Part shown: positions 9,088-17,834 of the stretch, one piece after another
Numbering within the stretch: position 1 is the first letter of the stretch
Layout of the letters: each line of letters starts with the position of its first letter
Assembly: GCA_947489085.1 (NCBI GenBank)
Contig: CANLCJ010000034.1
Coordinates: forward strand, 1-43,196
Direction of reading: 5' to 3'
Source: an uncultured Flavobacteriaceae bacterium
GTDB taxonomy: Bacteria; Bacteroidota; Bacteroidia; Flavobacteriales; Flavobacteriaceae
DNA: 43,196 bases
The notes under the pieces: generated by a model
What the model was told of the DNA's origin: nothing
Database searches by the model: none
The model's input: the letters and a program-made list of their open reading frames with translations, nothing else
Program-made: the position numbers and the translations under genes

Positions 9088-10005
9088 ATGAAACGCTTTA
9101 TAAAAAACATATTTTTATTTGTAGTTCTGTTTTTCTTCATAGAAAAAATGGCATGGTTACTTCTTGTAAATGGCGTAGAAAAACAATTCGACAAGCGTCT
9201 AAAAAATATCGTAACCGGGCAAATAAATAAAGAACTCATAATTTTAGGTTCTTCAAGAGGTATTGGTAATATAATTGCAGGCAAACTTCAACAAGAAACC
9301 AGCTTAACCACTCACAATTTATCTTATCACGGGTCTAACGTTATATTTCACGAATACATTTTAAAATTATTTTTAAAATATAATAAAACACCAAAAGTAA
9401 TTATTCTAACCATAGACAATCCAAGTGAATTTTTGGAAGACAAAAGCATAACGTTTAGAGAAGACATGCTAAAGCCATTTACAAGATACAATTGTATTAA
9501 TAATACTTTAATAGAAAGAGGTGTTCATAGTAGCCTTTCTTCACTGTTATTCACTGCTAGGCTACATGGTTCTCATTTTTTTACCAACAAAAAAGAACCC
9601 CATAAAAATAATCCAATGGATAGTTTAGGTACTATGCCTCTTTTAGAAAAAACGAGTTTATACTTGTTTTACGATAAACAAGTAAAACCCTATAAAATTA
9701 TAGAAGAACAAGACGCTAAGTTAAAAGCCTTCGAAAACATACAACATTTGTGTAAAACGAATAATATTATACTGGTTTATGCTATTCCGCCGAGTTTTAA
9801 CACTTTTAATTATAACTTTTACAAACGTTTTAAAACTTTAGTAGAAGAGAGGCATATTATGGTTTACGATACCTTAAAGTCTGAATATAAGGATACAGCA
9901 TATTATTTTGACGAATCGCACCTACTTAAAAAAGGGGCTGAAATATTCACAACAGAAATTAGTACATTTATCAACCAAAATACAGACATAAACCCTCAAG
10001 AATGA
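9088..10005 (+). CDS. membrane-anchored SGNH-hydrolase-like protein, MBOAT partner
   Basis: 305 residues with an N-terminal membrane segment (about residues 6-27) and a periplasmic domain. GSSR at 54-57 fits the nucleophile block of SGNH/GDSL enzymes, an asparagine-containing SYHGSNV follows near residue 80, and DESH at 275-278 supplies the Asp-x-x-His of block V. This is the layout of AlgJ/AlgX/DltD-like partners of MBOAT proteins, though overall similarity to those named families is low. Its place directly after the MBOAT gene supports the role. The stop overlaps gmd by 4 bp (ATGA). Hydrolase or esterase activity in place of transfer cannot be excluded. Confidence 0.65.
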   Translation: MKRFIKNIFLFVVLFFFIEKMAWLLLVNGVEKQFDKRLKNIVTGQINKELIILGSSRGIGNIIAGKLQQETSLTTHNLSYHGSNVIFHEYILKLFLKYNKTPKVIILTIDNPSEFLEDKSITFREDMLKPFTRYNCINNTLIERGVHSSLSSLLFTARLHGSHFFTNKKEPHKNNPMDSLGTMPLLEKTSLYLFYDKQVKPYKIIEEQDAKLKAFENIQHLCKTNNIILVYAIPPSFNTFNYNFYKRFKTLVEERHIMVYDTLKSEYKDTAYYFDESHLLKKGAEIFTTEISTFINQNTDINPQE

Positions 10006-11063
10006 AAACAGCCCTAATTACAGGTATAAATGGACAAGACGGTTCGTATTTGGCAGAATTACTTTTAGATAAAGGCTACGAAGTACACGGCATTATAAGA
10101 AGAAGTTCTACATTTAATACAGAACGTATTGAACACCTTTACATAGATACGCTACTTAAGGATTTGCATGAAAAGCAGAATATAAAATTGCATTACGGAG
10201 ATATGACGGATGGATCTAATCTCATTCGGTTAGTACAAGAACTCCAACCAAACGAAATCTATAACCTAGCAGCACAATCCCATGTTAAAGTATCCTTTGA
10301 TTTGCCAGAATATACAGCAGAGGCAGATGGAATAGGCACGCTAAAATTATTAGAAGCTATAAGAATTTGTGGTTTAGTAGATAAAACAAGAATCTACCAA
10401 GCATCTACGTCTGAGTTATACGGCAAAGTCCAAGAAATTCCGCAAACAGAAACAACACCATTTTATCCAAGATCTCCTTATGGTGTAGCAAAGTTATATG
10501 CATTTTGGATAACCAAAAACTATAGAGAATCTTATGGAATGTATGCTGTAAATGGTATTTTATTCAATCACGAATCGGAGCGCAGAGGCGAAACCTTTGT
10601 AACTCGAAAAATAACTTTAGGAGCTGCGCGAATAGCTAATGGCATACAAGACAAATTGTATTTAGGTAACTTAGATGCAAAGCGAGATTGGGGGTATGCC
10701 AAAGATTATGTAGAATGTATGTGGCTAATGTTACAACAACAAGAGCCAGAAGATTATGTTATTGGTACAGGAGAGCAACATACAGTTAGAGAGTTTTGTG
10801 AATTGGCATTTAATGAAGCAGGAATTACTATAAAATGGGAAGGAGAAGGTAAAGCAGAAAAAGGTATAGATGAAAAAACAGGAAAAACCTTAATCCAAAT
10901 AGATCCCAATTATTACCGGTTGGCAGAAGTAGAAACCCTTTTAGGAAATCCAGCAAAGGCAAAGCAAAATTTAGGATGGAACCCCAACAAAACGTCATTT
11001 AAACAACTTGTAGAAATAATGATGGCACACGATTTAAAATATGTGCTAAAACAAAACATGTAA
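10002..11063 (+). CDS. gmd: GDP-mannose 4,6-dehydratase
   Basis: Converts GDP-D-mannose to GDP-4-keto-6-deoxy-D-mannose, the branch point to GDP-L-fucose, GDP-colitose, GDP-rhamnose and GDP-perosamine. It is a short-chain dehydrogenase fold: NAD(P) loop [11 protein letters not shown] at 7-17, catalytic T136/E138 in STSELYG, and Y160-x3-K164 in SPYGVAK. The Gmd-specific [12 protein letters not shown] follows near residue 190. Length 353 is normal. It begins in the stop of the SGNH-like gene and is followed 7 bp later by the fcl-like gene, forming the GDP-6-deoxyhexose module. No manB/manC is present in the locus, so GDP-mannose must come from elsewhere. Confidence 0.97.
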   Translation: MKTALITGINGQDGSYLAELLLDKGYEVHGIIRRSSTFNTERIEHLYIDTLLKDLHEKQNIKLHYGDMTDGSNLIRLVQELQPNEIYNLAAQSHVKVSFDLPEYTAEADGIGTLKLLEAIRICGLVDKTRIYQASTSELYGKVQEIPQTETTPFYPRSPYGVAKLYAFWITKNYRESYGMYAVNGILFNHESERRGETFVTRKITLGAARIANGIQDKLYLGNLDAKRDWGYAKDYVECMWLMLQQQEPEDYVIGTGEQHTVREFCELAFNEAGITIKWEGEGKAEKGIDEKTGKTLIQIDPNYYRLAEVETLLGNPAKAKQNLGWNPNKTSFKQLVEIMMAHDLKYVLKQNM

Positions 11064-11070
11064 ACGTAAT

Positions 11071-11997
11071 ATGAAAATCCTCTTAACAGGTCATAGCGGT
11101 ATGGTAGGGCAAAACATATTGGAACACCATAAAGCTCAAAACTATACTTTTTTAACCCCCAAAAGCACGACTCTAAATTTAGAACACAAATTAGAGGTAG
11201 AAGCTTATATAGAAGCGCATAAACCAGATTTGGTTATACATGCAGCAGGTATGGTGGGAGGTATTCAAGCAAATATAGCACACCCTGTAGATTTTTTAAT
11301 AAAAAATTTAGATATGGGTAAGCACATTATTATGGCAGCAAAAAAGCATAAAATTAAATCTTTAATTAATTTATCAAGCTCATGCATGTACCCACGTTTA
11401 GCACAAAATCCTTTAAAGGAAAGTGAGATTCTTAAAGGAGAATTAGAGCCAACTAACGAAGGTTATGCTTTAGCAAAGATAGTAACAACGCGATTATGTG
11501 AGTACATAGTAAAAGAAAGCCCAACCTATAATTATAAAACAGTAATTCCATGTAATCTGTATGGGAGGTACGATAAGTTTTCACCTAAACACTCTCACAT
11601 GATTCCTGCAGTTATAAAAAAAATTCACGACGCAAAAACTCGTAAAGACAAGGAAGTAGAGATATGGGGAGATGGCCAAGCCAGACGAGAGTTTATGTAT
11701 GCAGAAGATTTGGCAGATTTTATTTTTTATACTATTGAACACTTAGAAAAATTACCACAAAATTTGAATGTAGGTTTAGGGAGCGACTGGACAATTAATG
11801 AGTACTACCAAACCATTGCAGATGTAGTTGGTTATAAGGGCGTATTTAAGCATGACCTTACCAAACCAGTTGGTATGAAACAAAAATTAATAGACAATGA
11901 AAAGCTAACTGCATTTGGTTGGAAAGCTAGAACCTCGTTAAAAGAAGGCATAGAAAAAACATATGCATATTATAAAAACGCTATTTTAAATGATTAA
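11071..11997 (+). CDS. fcl: GDP-L-fucose synthase-like epimerase/reductase (Fcl or ColC type)
   Basis: NADPH-dependent 3,5-epimerase/4-reductase that would make GDP-L-fucose from the Gmd product. Visible residues: GHSGMVG cofactor loop at 7-13, SSSCMYP with S103/S104 and C105, Y132-x3-K136, and H176 in SHMIPA (the position of the second acid/base in Fcl). All catalytic positions of Fcl are kept. ColC, which makes GDP-L-colitose by 5-epimerisation and 4-reduction, is a homologue, and the next gene (8 bp overlap) is ColD-like. The protein could therefore serve either pathway or both. Length 308 is normal. Family is certain; substrate is not. Confidence 0.9.
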   Translation: MKILLTGHSGMVGQNILEHHKAQNYTFLTPKSTTLNLEHKLEVEAYIEAHKPDLVIHAAGMVGGIQANIAHPVDFLIKNLDMGKHIIMAAKKHKIKSLINLSSSCMYPRLAQNPLKESEILKGELEPTNEGYALAKIVTTRLCEYIVKESPTYNYKTVIPCNLYGRYDKFSPKHSHMIPAVIKKIHDAKTRKDKEVEIWGDGQARREFMYAEDLADFIFYTIEHLEKLPQNLNVGLGSDWTINEYYQTIADVVGYKGVFKHDLTKPVGMKQKLIDNEKLTAFGWKARTSLKEGIEKTYAYYKNAILND

Positions 11998-13162
11998 ATA
12001 TCCATTAGCCACATCTACATGGGATACTAACGAATTAGAAGCCATACAAGAAGTTATAGATAGTGATATGTATACTATGGGGAAGTACGTATCACAATTT
12101 GAAACAGAATTTGCTCAATTTATAGACGCCAAGTATGCTGTAATGGTAAACTCAGGATCTTCTGCAAACCTATTGGCAGTAGCAGCATTGTTTTACACTA
12201 AAAATCCAAAATTAAAACGAGGAGACGAAGTTATAGTACCAGCCGTATCTTGGAGTACAACGTACTTTCCTTTGTATCAATACGGATTAAAGTTAAAGTT
12301 TGTAGATGTAGACTTAGAAACTTTAAATTTCGATTTAGAGCAGTTAGAAAGAGCAATAACCCCCAATACTAAAATGATTTTTGCAGTAAATCTGCTAGGT
12401 AATCCCAATGATTTTCAAAAAATAGAAGCTTTAATAGAAAATAAAAATATTATTCTTCTTGAAGACAATTGCGAATCTATGGGAGCAGAGTACAATGGAA
12501 AACAAGCTGGAACTTTTGGAATAATGGGAACTTTTTCGACCTTTTTCTCACACCATATGGCTACTATGGAAGGCGGTTTAGTAGTAACAGATAACGAAGA
12601 ATTATACCATGTTTTAATAGCGCTGCGCGCGCATGGCTGGACTCGACACTTGCCTAAAGAAAATCAAGTTAGTAATAAAACAAACGATTGGTTTAAAGAG
12701 TCGTTTCGTTTCGTTTTGCCGGGATACAATTTACGCCCTGTAGAAATGTCTGGAGCTATAGGCATAAAACAACTGCAAAAATTGCCGAATTTTTTAAAAG
12801 TAAGACGCGAAAATGCCAGTTATTTTATAAAAAGATTTAAAAACCATCCCGATTTTTACACGCAAAAAGAAATATCTAAAAGCAGTTGGTTTGGTTTTAG
12901 TTTGATTATAAGACCAGAGTCTAAGCTAAAACGACAAAAAATTACAGAAGTATTAAAAGCAAAACAAATAGACTGTAGACCAATTGTAACGGGAGATTTT
13001 ACAAAGAATGAAGTGTTAAAGTATTTTGATTATGAGATATTTGGAGAGATGAAGCATGCAAAATATTTGGATGAACACGGTTTTTTTGTAGGGAATCACC
13101 AAATAGATTTAAAACAACAAATAGATTATCTCTATGAGGTACTTAAACCAAAACCACTTTAA
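11990..13162 (+). CDS. colD: ColD-type GDP-4-keto-6-deoxy-D-mannose 3-dehydratase (DegT/DnrJ/EryC1/StrS fold)
   Basis: PLP enzyme of 390 residues with the fold of sugar aminotransferases. The lysine that normally holds PLP is replaced: the segment around 183-195 reads STFFSHHMATMEG, with S187 and H188. In E. coli ColD the same two positions, S187 and H188, mark the dehydratase, and changing both to Asn/Lys is known to turn it into an aminotransferase. D159 (LLEDNCES), which pairs with the PLP ring nitrogen, is also kept. It lacks the iron-sulfur insertion of the longer E1 dehydratases. Expected reaction: glutamate-dependent removal of the 3-OH of the Gmd product, the committed step to GDP-colitose. 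It overlaps the fcl/colC-like gene by 8 bp. Automatic annotation as an aminotransferase would be misleading. Overall confidence in 3-dehydration is high; colitose as end product is inferred from neighbours. Confidence 0.85.
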   Translation: MIKYPLATSTWDTNELEAIQEVIDSDMYTMGKYVSQFETEFAQFIDAKYAVMVNSGSSANLLAVAALFYTKNPKLKRGDEVIVPAVSWSTTYFPLYQYGLKLKFVDVDLETLNFDLEQLERAITPNTKMIFAVNLLGNPNDFQKIEALIENKNIILLEDNCESMGAEYNGKQAGTFGIMGTFSTFFSHHMATMEGGLVVTDNEELYHVLIALRAHGWTRHLPKENQVSNKTNDWFKESFRFVLPGYNLRPVEMSGAIGIKQLQKLPNFLKVRRENASYFIKRFKNHPDFYTQKEISKSSWFGFSLIIRPESKLKRQKITEVLKAKQIDCRPIVTGDFTKNEVLKYFDYEIFGEMKHAKYLDEHGFFVGNHQIDLKQQIDYLYEVLKPKPL

Positions 13163-13220
13163 ATTAATAAGTAAAACTGTATTTTAGCAATTACTATAAA
13201 CGGTATTAGTAAATAACACA

Positions 13221-14375
13221 ATGAAAACATTAGGCTTTATTCCATTACGAAAAAACTCTAAAGGCATTCCTGGGAAAAATAGAAGGAAAATGGTTGGAAA
13301 GCCCTTATTTACTTGGGTACTAGGAGAAGCATTACTCTCTAATTTAGATGAGGTATATGTGTATACAGATGATGATGTTATTTTAGAATTTATAGAAAAA
13401 GAATACCATTATACCACAAAAATAAAAGTCCTAAAGCGCTCTAAAGAAAGTGCAACCGATACAGCAACAACAGAAAGCGCAATGCTAGAGTTTGCGCAGC
13501 AAATAAATTATAACTTTGATGTGTTTTGTTTGTTACAAGCAACTTCGCCTTTTACAAAAGCAGAAGACATTAACAAATGTTTAAAGCAATTACAGCAAGG
13601 AAAAGACGCCGCATTAACAGTTGTAAATACCCATCGGTTTACGTGGAATGCAAATGGTACACCCGCAAACTATAACCCTAAAAAACGTCCCAGAAGGCAA
13701 GATTTTGAAGGACTATTAATAGAAAACGGTGCAGTTTACACTTGTACAAAAACCACGCTAATTAACCATAAAAACAGATTAGGAGGCAATATAGGCTTAG
13801 TACGTATGCCAGAAGATACTCTCTATGAAATTGATTCTGAAACAGACTGGACCATTGTTGAAAGCTTATTAATAGAGCGGCAAAAGCGTGAAAAAATAGC
13901 TAAAAAAATAACACATTTAGTGTTAGATGTAGATGGCGTGTTTACAGATGGTACGATTACCTATACCTCAGAAGGCGAGCATACCAAAAACTTCGATATG
14001 CGAGACGGTATGGGAATCGAAATTTTGAGAGAATTTGGTGTTGAGGTAATGATAATGACAAGTGAACAATCAAAATTAGTGGCCAAACGCATGCAGAAAC
14101 TAAAAATAGCCCAAGTGTTTTTAGGAGTCAAAGACAAACACACTTTACTCCAACAGTTAGCTAAAACACAAGAGTTTTCCTTAAATAATGTAGCTTACGT
14201 GGGAGACGACGTTAACGACATGGCTAATATATGTAGCGTAGGGTGGTCTTTAACGCCTGGTAACGCTATGCCCGAGATAAAAGCTTTAGCAGATGTAGTG
14301 CTAACAAAAAAATCAGGAGCAGGTGCCATAAGAGAAGCCTGCCAATTTATTAAAAATTACAACAAACGTTTCTAG
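13221..14375 (+). CDS. CMP-nonulosonate (acylneuraminate) cytidylyltransferase fused to KdsC-like HAD phosphatase
   Basis: Two-domain protein of 384 residues. Residues 1 to about 220 are a NeuA-like cytidylyltransferase: the CTP loop is RKNSKGIPGKN at 10-20, LLQATSPF lies near 104-111 and the DSETDW segment near 205-210. Residues 230-384 are a HAD phosphatase of the KdsC type: D236/D238 in LDVDGVFTDG, the MRDGMGI flap segment, MTSEQ for the Thr/Ser motif and VGDDVNDM for the metal site. The fusion suggests dephosphorylation of a nonulosonate 9-phosphate and its activation by CTP in one polypeptide, resembling the phosphorylated sialic acid/KDN route known from animals and Bacteroides. It lies 58 bp after colD and 12 bp before the neuB-like gene. 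Confidence 0.88.
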   Translation: MKTLGFIPLRKNSKGIPGKNRRKMVGKPLFTWVLGEALLSNLDEVYVYTDDDVILEFIEKEYHYTTKIKVLKRSKESATDTATTESAMLEFAQQINYNFDVFCLLQATSPFTKAEDINKCLKQLQQGKDAALTVVNTHRFTWNANGTPANYNPKKRPRRQDFEGLLIENGAVYTCTKTTLINHKNRLGGNIGLVRMPEDTLYEIDSETDWTIVESLLIERQKREKIAKKITHLVLDVDGVFTDGTITYTSEGEHTKNFDMRDGMGIEILREFGVEVMIMTSEQSKLVAKRMQKLKIAQVFLGVKDKHTLLQQLAKTQEFSLNNVAYVGDDVNDMANICSVGWSLTPGNAMPEIKALADVVLTKKSGAGAIREACQFIKNYNKRF

Positions 14376-14387
14376 CGTAAATTAAAT

Positions 14388-15263
14388 ATGAGTAATTATA
14401 AGGCCCCTTACATTATAGCAGAGATTGGATGTAACCATAAAGGAGATATTGAAATAGCAAAGGAACTCATTAAAGTAGCAAAAATATTTTGTAATGCAGA
14501 TGCCGTAAAATTTCAAAAACGACACAATAAAGAGTTACTAACAGAAGCGCAATACAATCAGCCTCATCCCAATCCAATAAATTCTTATGGAGCTACCTAT
14601 GGTGCGCATAGAGAGTTTTTAGAATTTACACTAGAACAACACAATACACTTAAATTATTCTGTGAAGATATAGGAATAGATTATTCCACATCCGTATGGG
14701 ACCTTACATCTGCAACAGAAATAGTTTCGCTTAACCCTAAGTTTATTAAAATACCATCGGCCTGTAATAACAATACTAAAATGTTAACCTACCTATGTAA
14801 CAATTACAAAGGTGAAATACATATCTCTACAGGAATGACAACCAAATCTGAAATAGAAGATTTGGTGTCGTTTTTTAACACGAAGAACAGACTTAAAGAC
14901 CTTGTACTTTATAATTGTACATCTGGGTACCCCGTACCATTCGAAGATGTCTGTTTATTAGATATCAATCTTTTAATAAAAAAATACGGTAAAGAAGTGA
15001 AGCATATTGGCTTTTCAGGACACCATTTAGGTATAGCTATAGACGTAGCTGCATATACCTTAGGAGCAAATGTAATAGAACGCCATTATACGTTAGACCG
15101 CACATGGAAAGGTACAGACCATGCAGCATCTTTAGAACCAATGGGGCTTCGTAAATTATCACGAGATTTAAGAGCTGTACACAAAGCTTTAAGTTATAAA
15201 AGTCAGGATATTTTGCCAATAGAACAAGTACAACGCGATAAGTTAAAAAACAAAAAAGGATAA
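14388..15263 (+). CDS. NeuB-family nonulosonate (sialic acid/KDN-type) synthase without SAF domain
   Basis: Condenses phosphoenolpyruvate with a mannose- or ManNAc-type aldose (possibly its 6-phosphate) to give a nine-carbon acid. TIM-barrel landmarks: IIAEIGCNHKGD at 9-20, AVKFQKR near 39, KIPSACNN near 121, HISTGMTT near 144, and ERHYTLDRTWKGTDH near 235-249 followed by SLEP. The protein ends about 40 residues later at 291; usual NeuB proteins are near 340-350 residues because of a C-terminal SAF (antifreeze-like) domain, which is absent here. No frameshift is seen: the next gene starts 9 bp later. With the fused phosphatase upstream, a 9-phosphate-forming synthase (KDN-9-P type) is a reasonable reading. 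No NeuC epimerase is in the window. Confidence 0.88.
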   Translation: MSNYKAPYIIAEIGCNHKGDIEIAKELIKVAKIFCNADAVKFQKRHNKELLTEAQYNQPHPNPINSYGATYGAHREFLEFTLEQHNTLKLFCEDIGIDYSTSVWDLTSATEIVSLNPKFIKIPSACNNNTKMLTYLCNNYKGEIHISTGMTTKSEIEDLVSFFNTKNRLKDLVLYNCTSGYPVPFEDVCLLDINLLIKKYGKEVKHIGFSGHHLGIAIDVAAYTLGANVIERHYTLDRTWKGTDHAASLEPMGLRKLSRDLRAVHKALSYKSQDILPIEQVQRDKLKNKKG

Positions 15264-15271
15264 GAATTGTA

Positions 15272-16672
15272 ATGCAGAAAAAAGTATTTGTTTTTTTTCC
15301 AGATGGCGTAGGGTTAAGAAATTTTGCGTTTACTAATTTTAAAACAATAGGAACAAACATGGGGTTTGACATTACCTATTGGAATAATACGATATTTTCA
15401 CTTCAAGACAATTTAGGTTTTAAAGAAGTTAAAATAAAAAACACCCAACAACACCCATTAACACCTTTATATTCTAGAGCAAGGAAACGCTGCGAATTAA
15501 ATGTATCTAGAGATAAATTTAAGGATGCTGTTTATCCAACCTATAAATTCCCCTTTAATTACAACGGTCTAAAAAACATAGCCAAAAGTATTTTTATAAA
15601 AGGGCTAATAGGATTGCATTCTTCGGAAAAAGGAATAAAGAAATTACGGAAAAAGATAAATACATTAGAGCGTAAAAATCCAAAATATGCTTATTGTAAG
15701 GCTCAATTACAAGAGCACAAACCAGATTTGGTATTTTGTACTACCCAGCGCGCAACGCAATCGATCAGTGCACTTTTAGCAGCTCAAGATTTAGGCATAC
15801 CTACAGTAACTTTTGTATATTCTTGGGATAATGTGCCCAAAGCGATGCAAGTTGTAGAAACCGATTATTATTGCGTGTGGAGTAAGCATATGAAAAATGA
15901 AATGCTGCAATATTACCCTTTTGTAAAAGCAGAACAGATTTTTGTAACAGGTACACCACAATTCGAACCACATTACAATGAGGCTTTAAAAATACCTAAA
16001 GTAGAGTTTTTTAAAAGACAGGGTTTAGATGTAGACAAAAAATACATTTGTTATTCAGGAGACGATGAAACCACATCGCCATTAGATCAATATTATCTTG
16101 AAGATCTAGCTCATGTAGTGAGACGTTTAAACGGAAAAGGGTATAACTTAGGTATTATTTACAGGAAATGTCCAGTAGACTTTACGCCAAGATATAACGC
16201 CGTTATTAACGCATATAAAGATGTTATTACCGTTATAGATCCTATCTGGAAGCAAGTAGGAGACCAATGGAATCAAGTACTACCAGCTAAAGAAGATTTT
16301 GAGATGCTTTACAATGTATGCGAGCATAGCGAATTTGTAACCAATGTATGTTCCTCTACGGTATTCGATTTTGTAGTACACAATAAACCATGTATATACT
16401 ATAATTATGAGCAACCTCAATTAAAAAAAGGAATTAGAGACATTGGCCAGAATTATAACTATGTACACTTTAGATCTATGCCTAGTAAAGAAGCCGCAAT
16501 ATTTTGTACAGATAAAAGAGATTTAGAAGGCTTAGTAACGTCTATTTTAGACGGTAATTTATCTAATGTAGAAGAAGGAAAGAAATGGTACCAAACAATA
16601 GCAGGGGAAACACCAAAAGAAGCATCCCTTAATATCTGGAAAGCAATTAATGCTATACTTAATAATAGTTAG
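15272..16672 (+). CDS. GT-B-like glycosyltransferase of unknown family, possible nonulosonate transferase
   Basis: 466 residues, soluble, beginning MQKKVFVFFPDGVGLRNF. Two Rossmann-like halves can be seen: DLVFCTTQR near residue 150 and TFVYSWDNVPKA near residue 180 in the first half; GTPQFEPH near 229, then YICYSGDD and NVCSSTVFDFVVHNKPCIYY near residue 360 in the second. The last motif resembles the donor-phosphate loop of CDP-glycerol- and capsule-type GT-B enzymes, though I cannot name a family. It directly follows the CMP-nonulosonate genes (8 bp) and precedes a GT4, so transfer of the nine-carbon acid from CMP is the most obvious guess. That role rests on position only. Confidence 0.5.
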   Translation: MQKKVFVFFPDGVGLRNFAFTNFKTIGTNMGFDITYWNNTIFSLQDNLGFKEVKIKNTQQHPLTPLYSRARKRCELNVSRDKFKDAVYPTYKFPFNYNGLKNIAKSIFIKGLIGLHSSEKGIKKLRKKINTLERKNPKYAYCKAQLQEHKPDLVFCTTQRATQSISALLAAQDLGIPTVTFVYSWDNVPKAMQVVETDYYCVWSKHMKNEMLQYYPFVKAEQIFVTGTPQFEPHYNEALKIPKVEFFKRQGLDVDKKYICYSGDDETTSPLDQYYLEDLAHVVRRLNGKGYNLGIIYRKCPVDFTPRYNAVINAYKDVITVIDPIWKQVGDQWNQVLPAKEDFEMLYNVCEHSEFVTNVCSSTVFDFVVHNKPCIYYNYEQPQLKKGIRDIGQNYNYVHFRSMPSKEAAIFCTDKRDLEGLVTSILDGNLSNVEEGKKWYQTIAGETPKEASLNIWKAINAILNNS

Positions 16673-16675
16673 AGC

Positions 16676-17827
16676 ATGCATATAGGTTTTATAACATCAG
16701 AATATCCACACCAAAAAACGACACATGCAGCTGGAATAGCAACAAGCATAAAAAATTTAGCAATAGCTCTAGTTAAACAAGATGTTAAAGTTAGTGTTTA
16801 TGTATACCATCAAAAAGAAGATGCAGTATATAAAGACGAAGGTGTAGATATACATTTAATTAAGCATAGGCATTATAAATTTTTCTCGTTCTACAAATAT
16901 AGAAAACACGTACAGCGGTATATAAAAGAAGAAGTAAAAAAGTGCAATATAGATTTATTAGAAGCTCCAGATTGGACAGGCATAACAGCATTTATGCATT
17001 TTAGAGTGCCTTTGGTAATACGCTTCCACGGTAGTGATGCATACTTTTGTAAATTAGAGAACCGAAAACAAAAATTTAAAAACTTTTTATTTGAAAAATT
17101 AGCACTTAAAAATGCTAATGCATATATAGCGCCAACAACTTATGCAGGAGACGTAACACGAAAAATATTTGGATTGAATCCTGAAAAAATAAAAACCATC
17201 CATTACGGTTTAGAATTAAGTAAGTTCGTAAACAAAAACCCAGAACATTACAACGAAAAAACGATACTATACATTGGAACGTTAATACGAAAAAAGGGTG
17301 TTTTAGAGTTAACTAAAATTTTTAATACAATTGTAGATCAAGATCCAGATGTAAAACTTATTTTAATAGGAAACGATGCTCCAGATATAAAAACAGGAAG
17401 CGAATCTACTTATAAGTTGATGCGAACCTATTTTTCAGACGAAGCAAAAAAAAGCGTAGACTATTTAGGTAAAGTACCATACTCTAAAGTGAAATCGTAT
17501 ATAGAGCAAGCCCATGTTTGTGTATTTCCATCGTTTGCAGAAACCCTAGGAATGGTAACTATAGAAGCAATGGCATTGCAGAAGCCAGTAGTAAACACAA
17601 ATATTGATTGGGCTCTAGAATTAATTGATAATGGAATTAACGGGTATTTAGTACACCCAAAAGCGACAGAAGCGTACAGTTTAAAAATTTTAGAGCTACT
17701 AAATAACAAGTCATTGTGTACCAAAATAGGAAAAGAAGCTTATAATAAAGTAGGATCTACCTTTAATATAGACAAACAGGCAAAAACTAACATAACGTAT
17801 TACAAAAGAGTAATAGAAACATTTTAG
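16676..17827 (+). CDS. GT4 family glycosyltransferase
   Basis: Retaining GT-B enzyme of 383 residues. The N-terminal domain reads MHIGFITSEYP and has the glycine-containing AAGIATSIKNLA loop near 18-29 and VIRFHGSDAYF near 118. The C-terminal donor domain has ILYIGTLIRKKGVLEL near residue 200 and SFAETLGMVTIEAMALQKPVV near 285, holding the E-x7-E pair typical of GT4. It starts 3 bp after the previous stop. Substrate unknown. Confidence 0.88.
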   Translation: MHIGFITSEYPHQKTTHAAGIATSIKNLAIALVKQDVKVSVYVYHQKEDAVYKDEGVDIHLIKHRHYKFFSFYKYRKHVQRYIKEEVKKCNIDLLEAPDWTGITAFMHFRVPLVIRFHGSDAYFCKLENRKQKFKNFLFEKLALKNANAYIAPTTYAGDVTRKIFGLNPEKIKTIHYGLELSKFVNKNPEHYNEKTILYIGTLIRKKGVLELTKIFNTIVDQDPDVKLILIGNDAPDIKTGSESTYKLMRTYFSDEAKKSVDYLGKVPYSKVKSYIEQAHVCVFPSFAETLGMVTIEAMALQKPVVNTNIDWALELIDNGINGYLVHPKATEAYSLKILELLNNKSLCTKIGKEAYNKVGSTFNIDKQAKTNITYYKRVIETF

Positions 17828-17834
17828 GCTATTA

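Noticed and set aside
11990-13162. GDP-perosamine synthase or other sugar aminotransferase
   Set aside because: These need the PLP-binding lysine; here the position is His188 with Ser187 before it, the dehydratase signature.
14388-15263. NeuB gene broken by a frameshift
   Set aside because: The TIM-barrel motifs are complete, a stop follows cleanly and the next gene starts 9 bp later; no SAF-domain remnant is seen in the other frames nearby.
15037-15372. 111-codon open frame on the minus strand
   Set aside because: Shadow of the NeuB-like gene and the start of the next gene; no coding character of its own.
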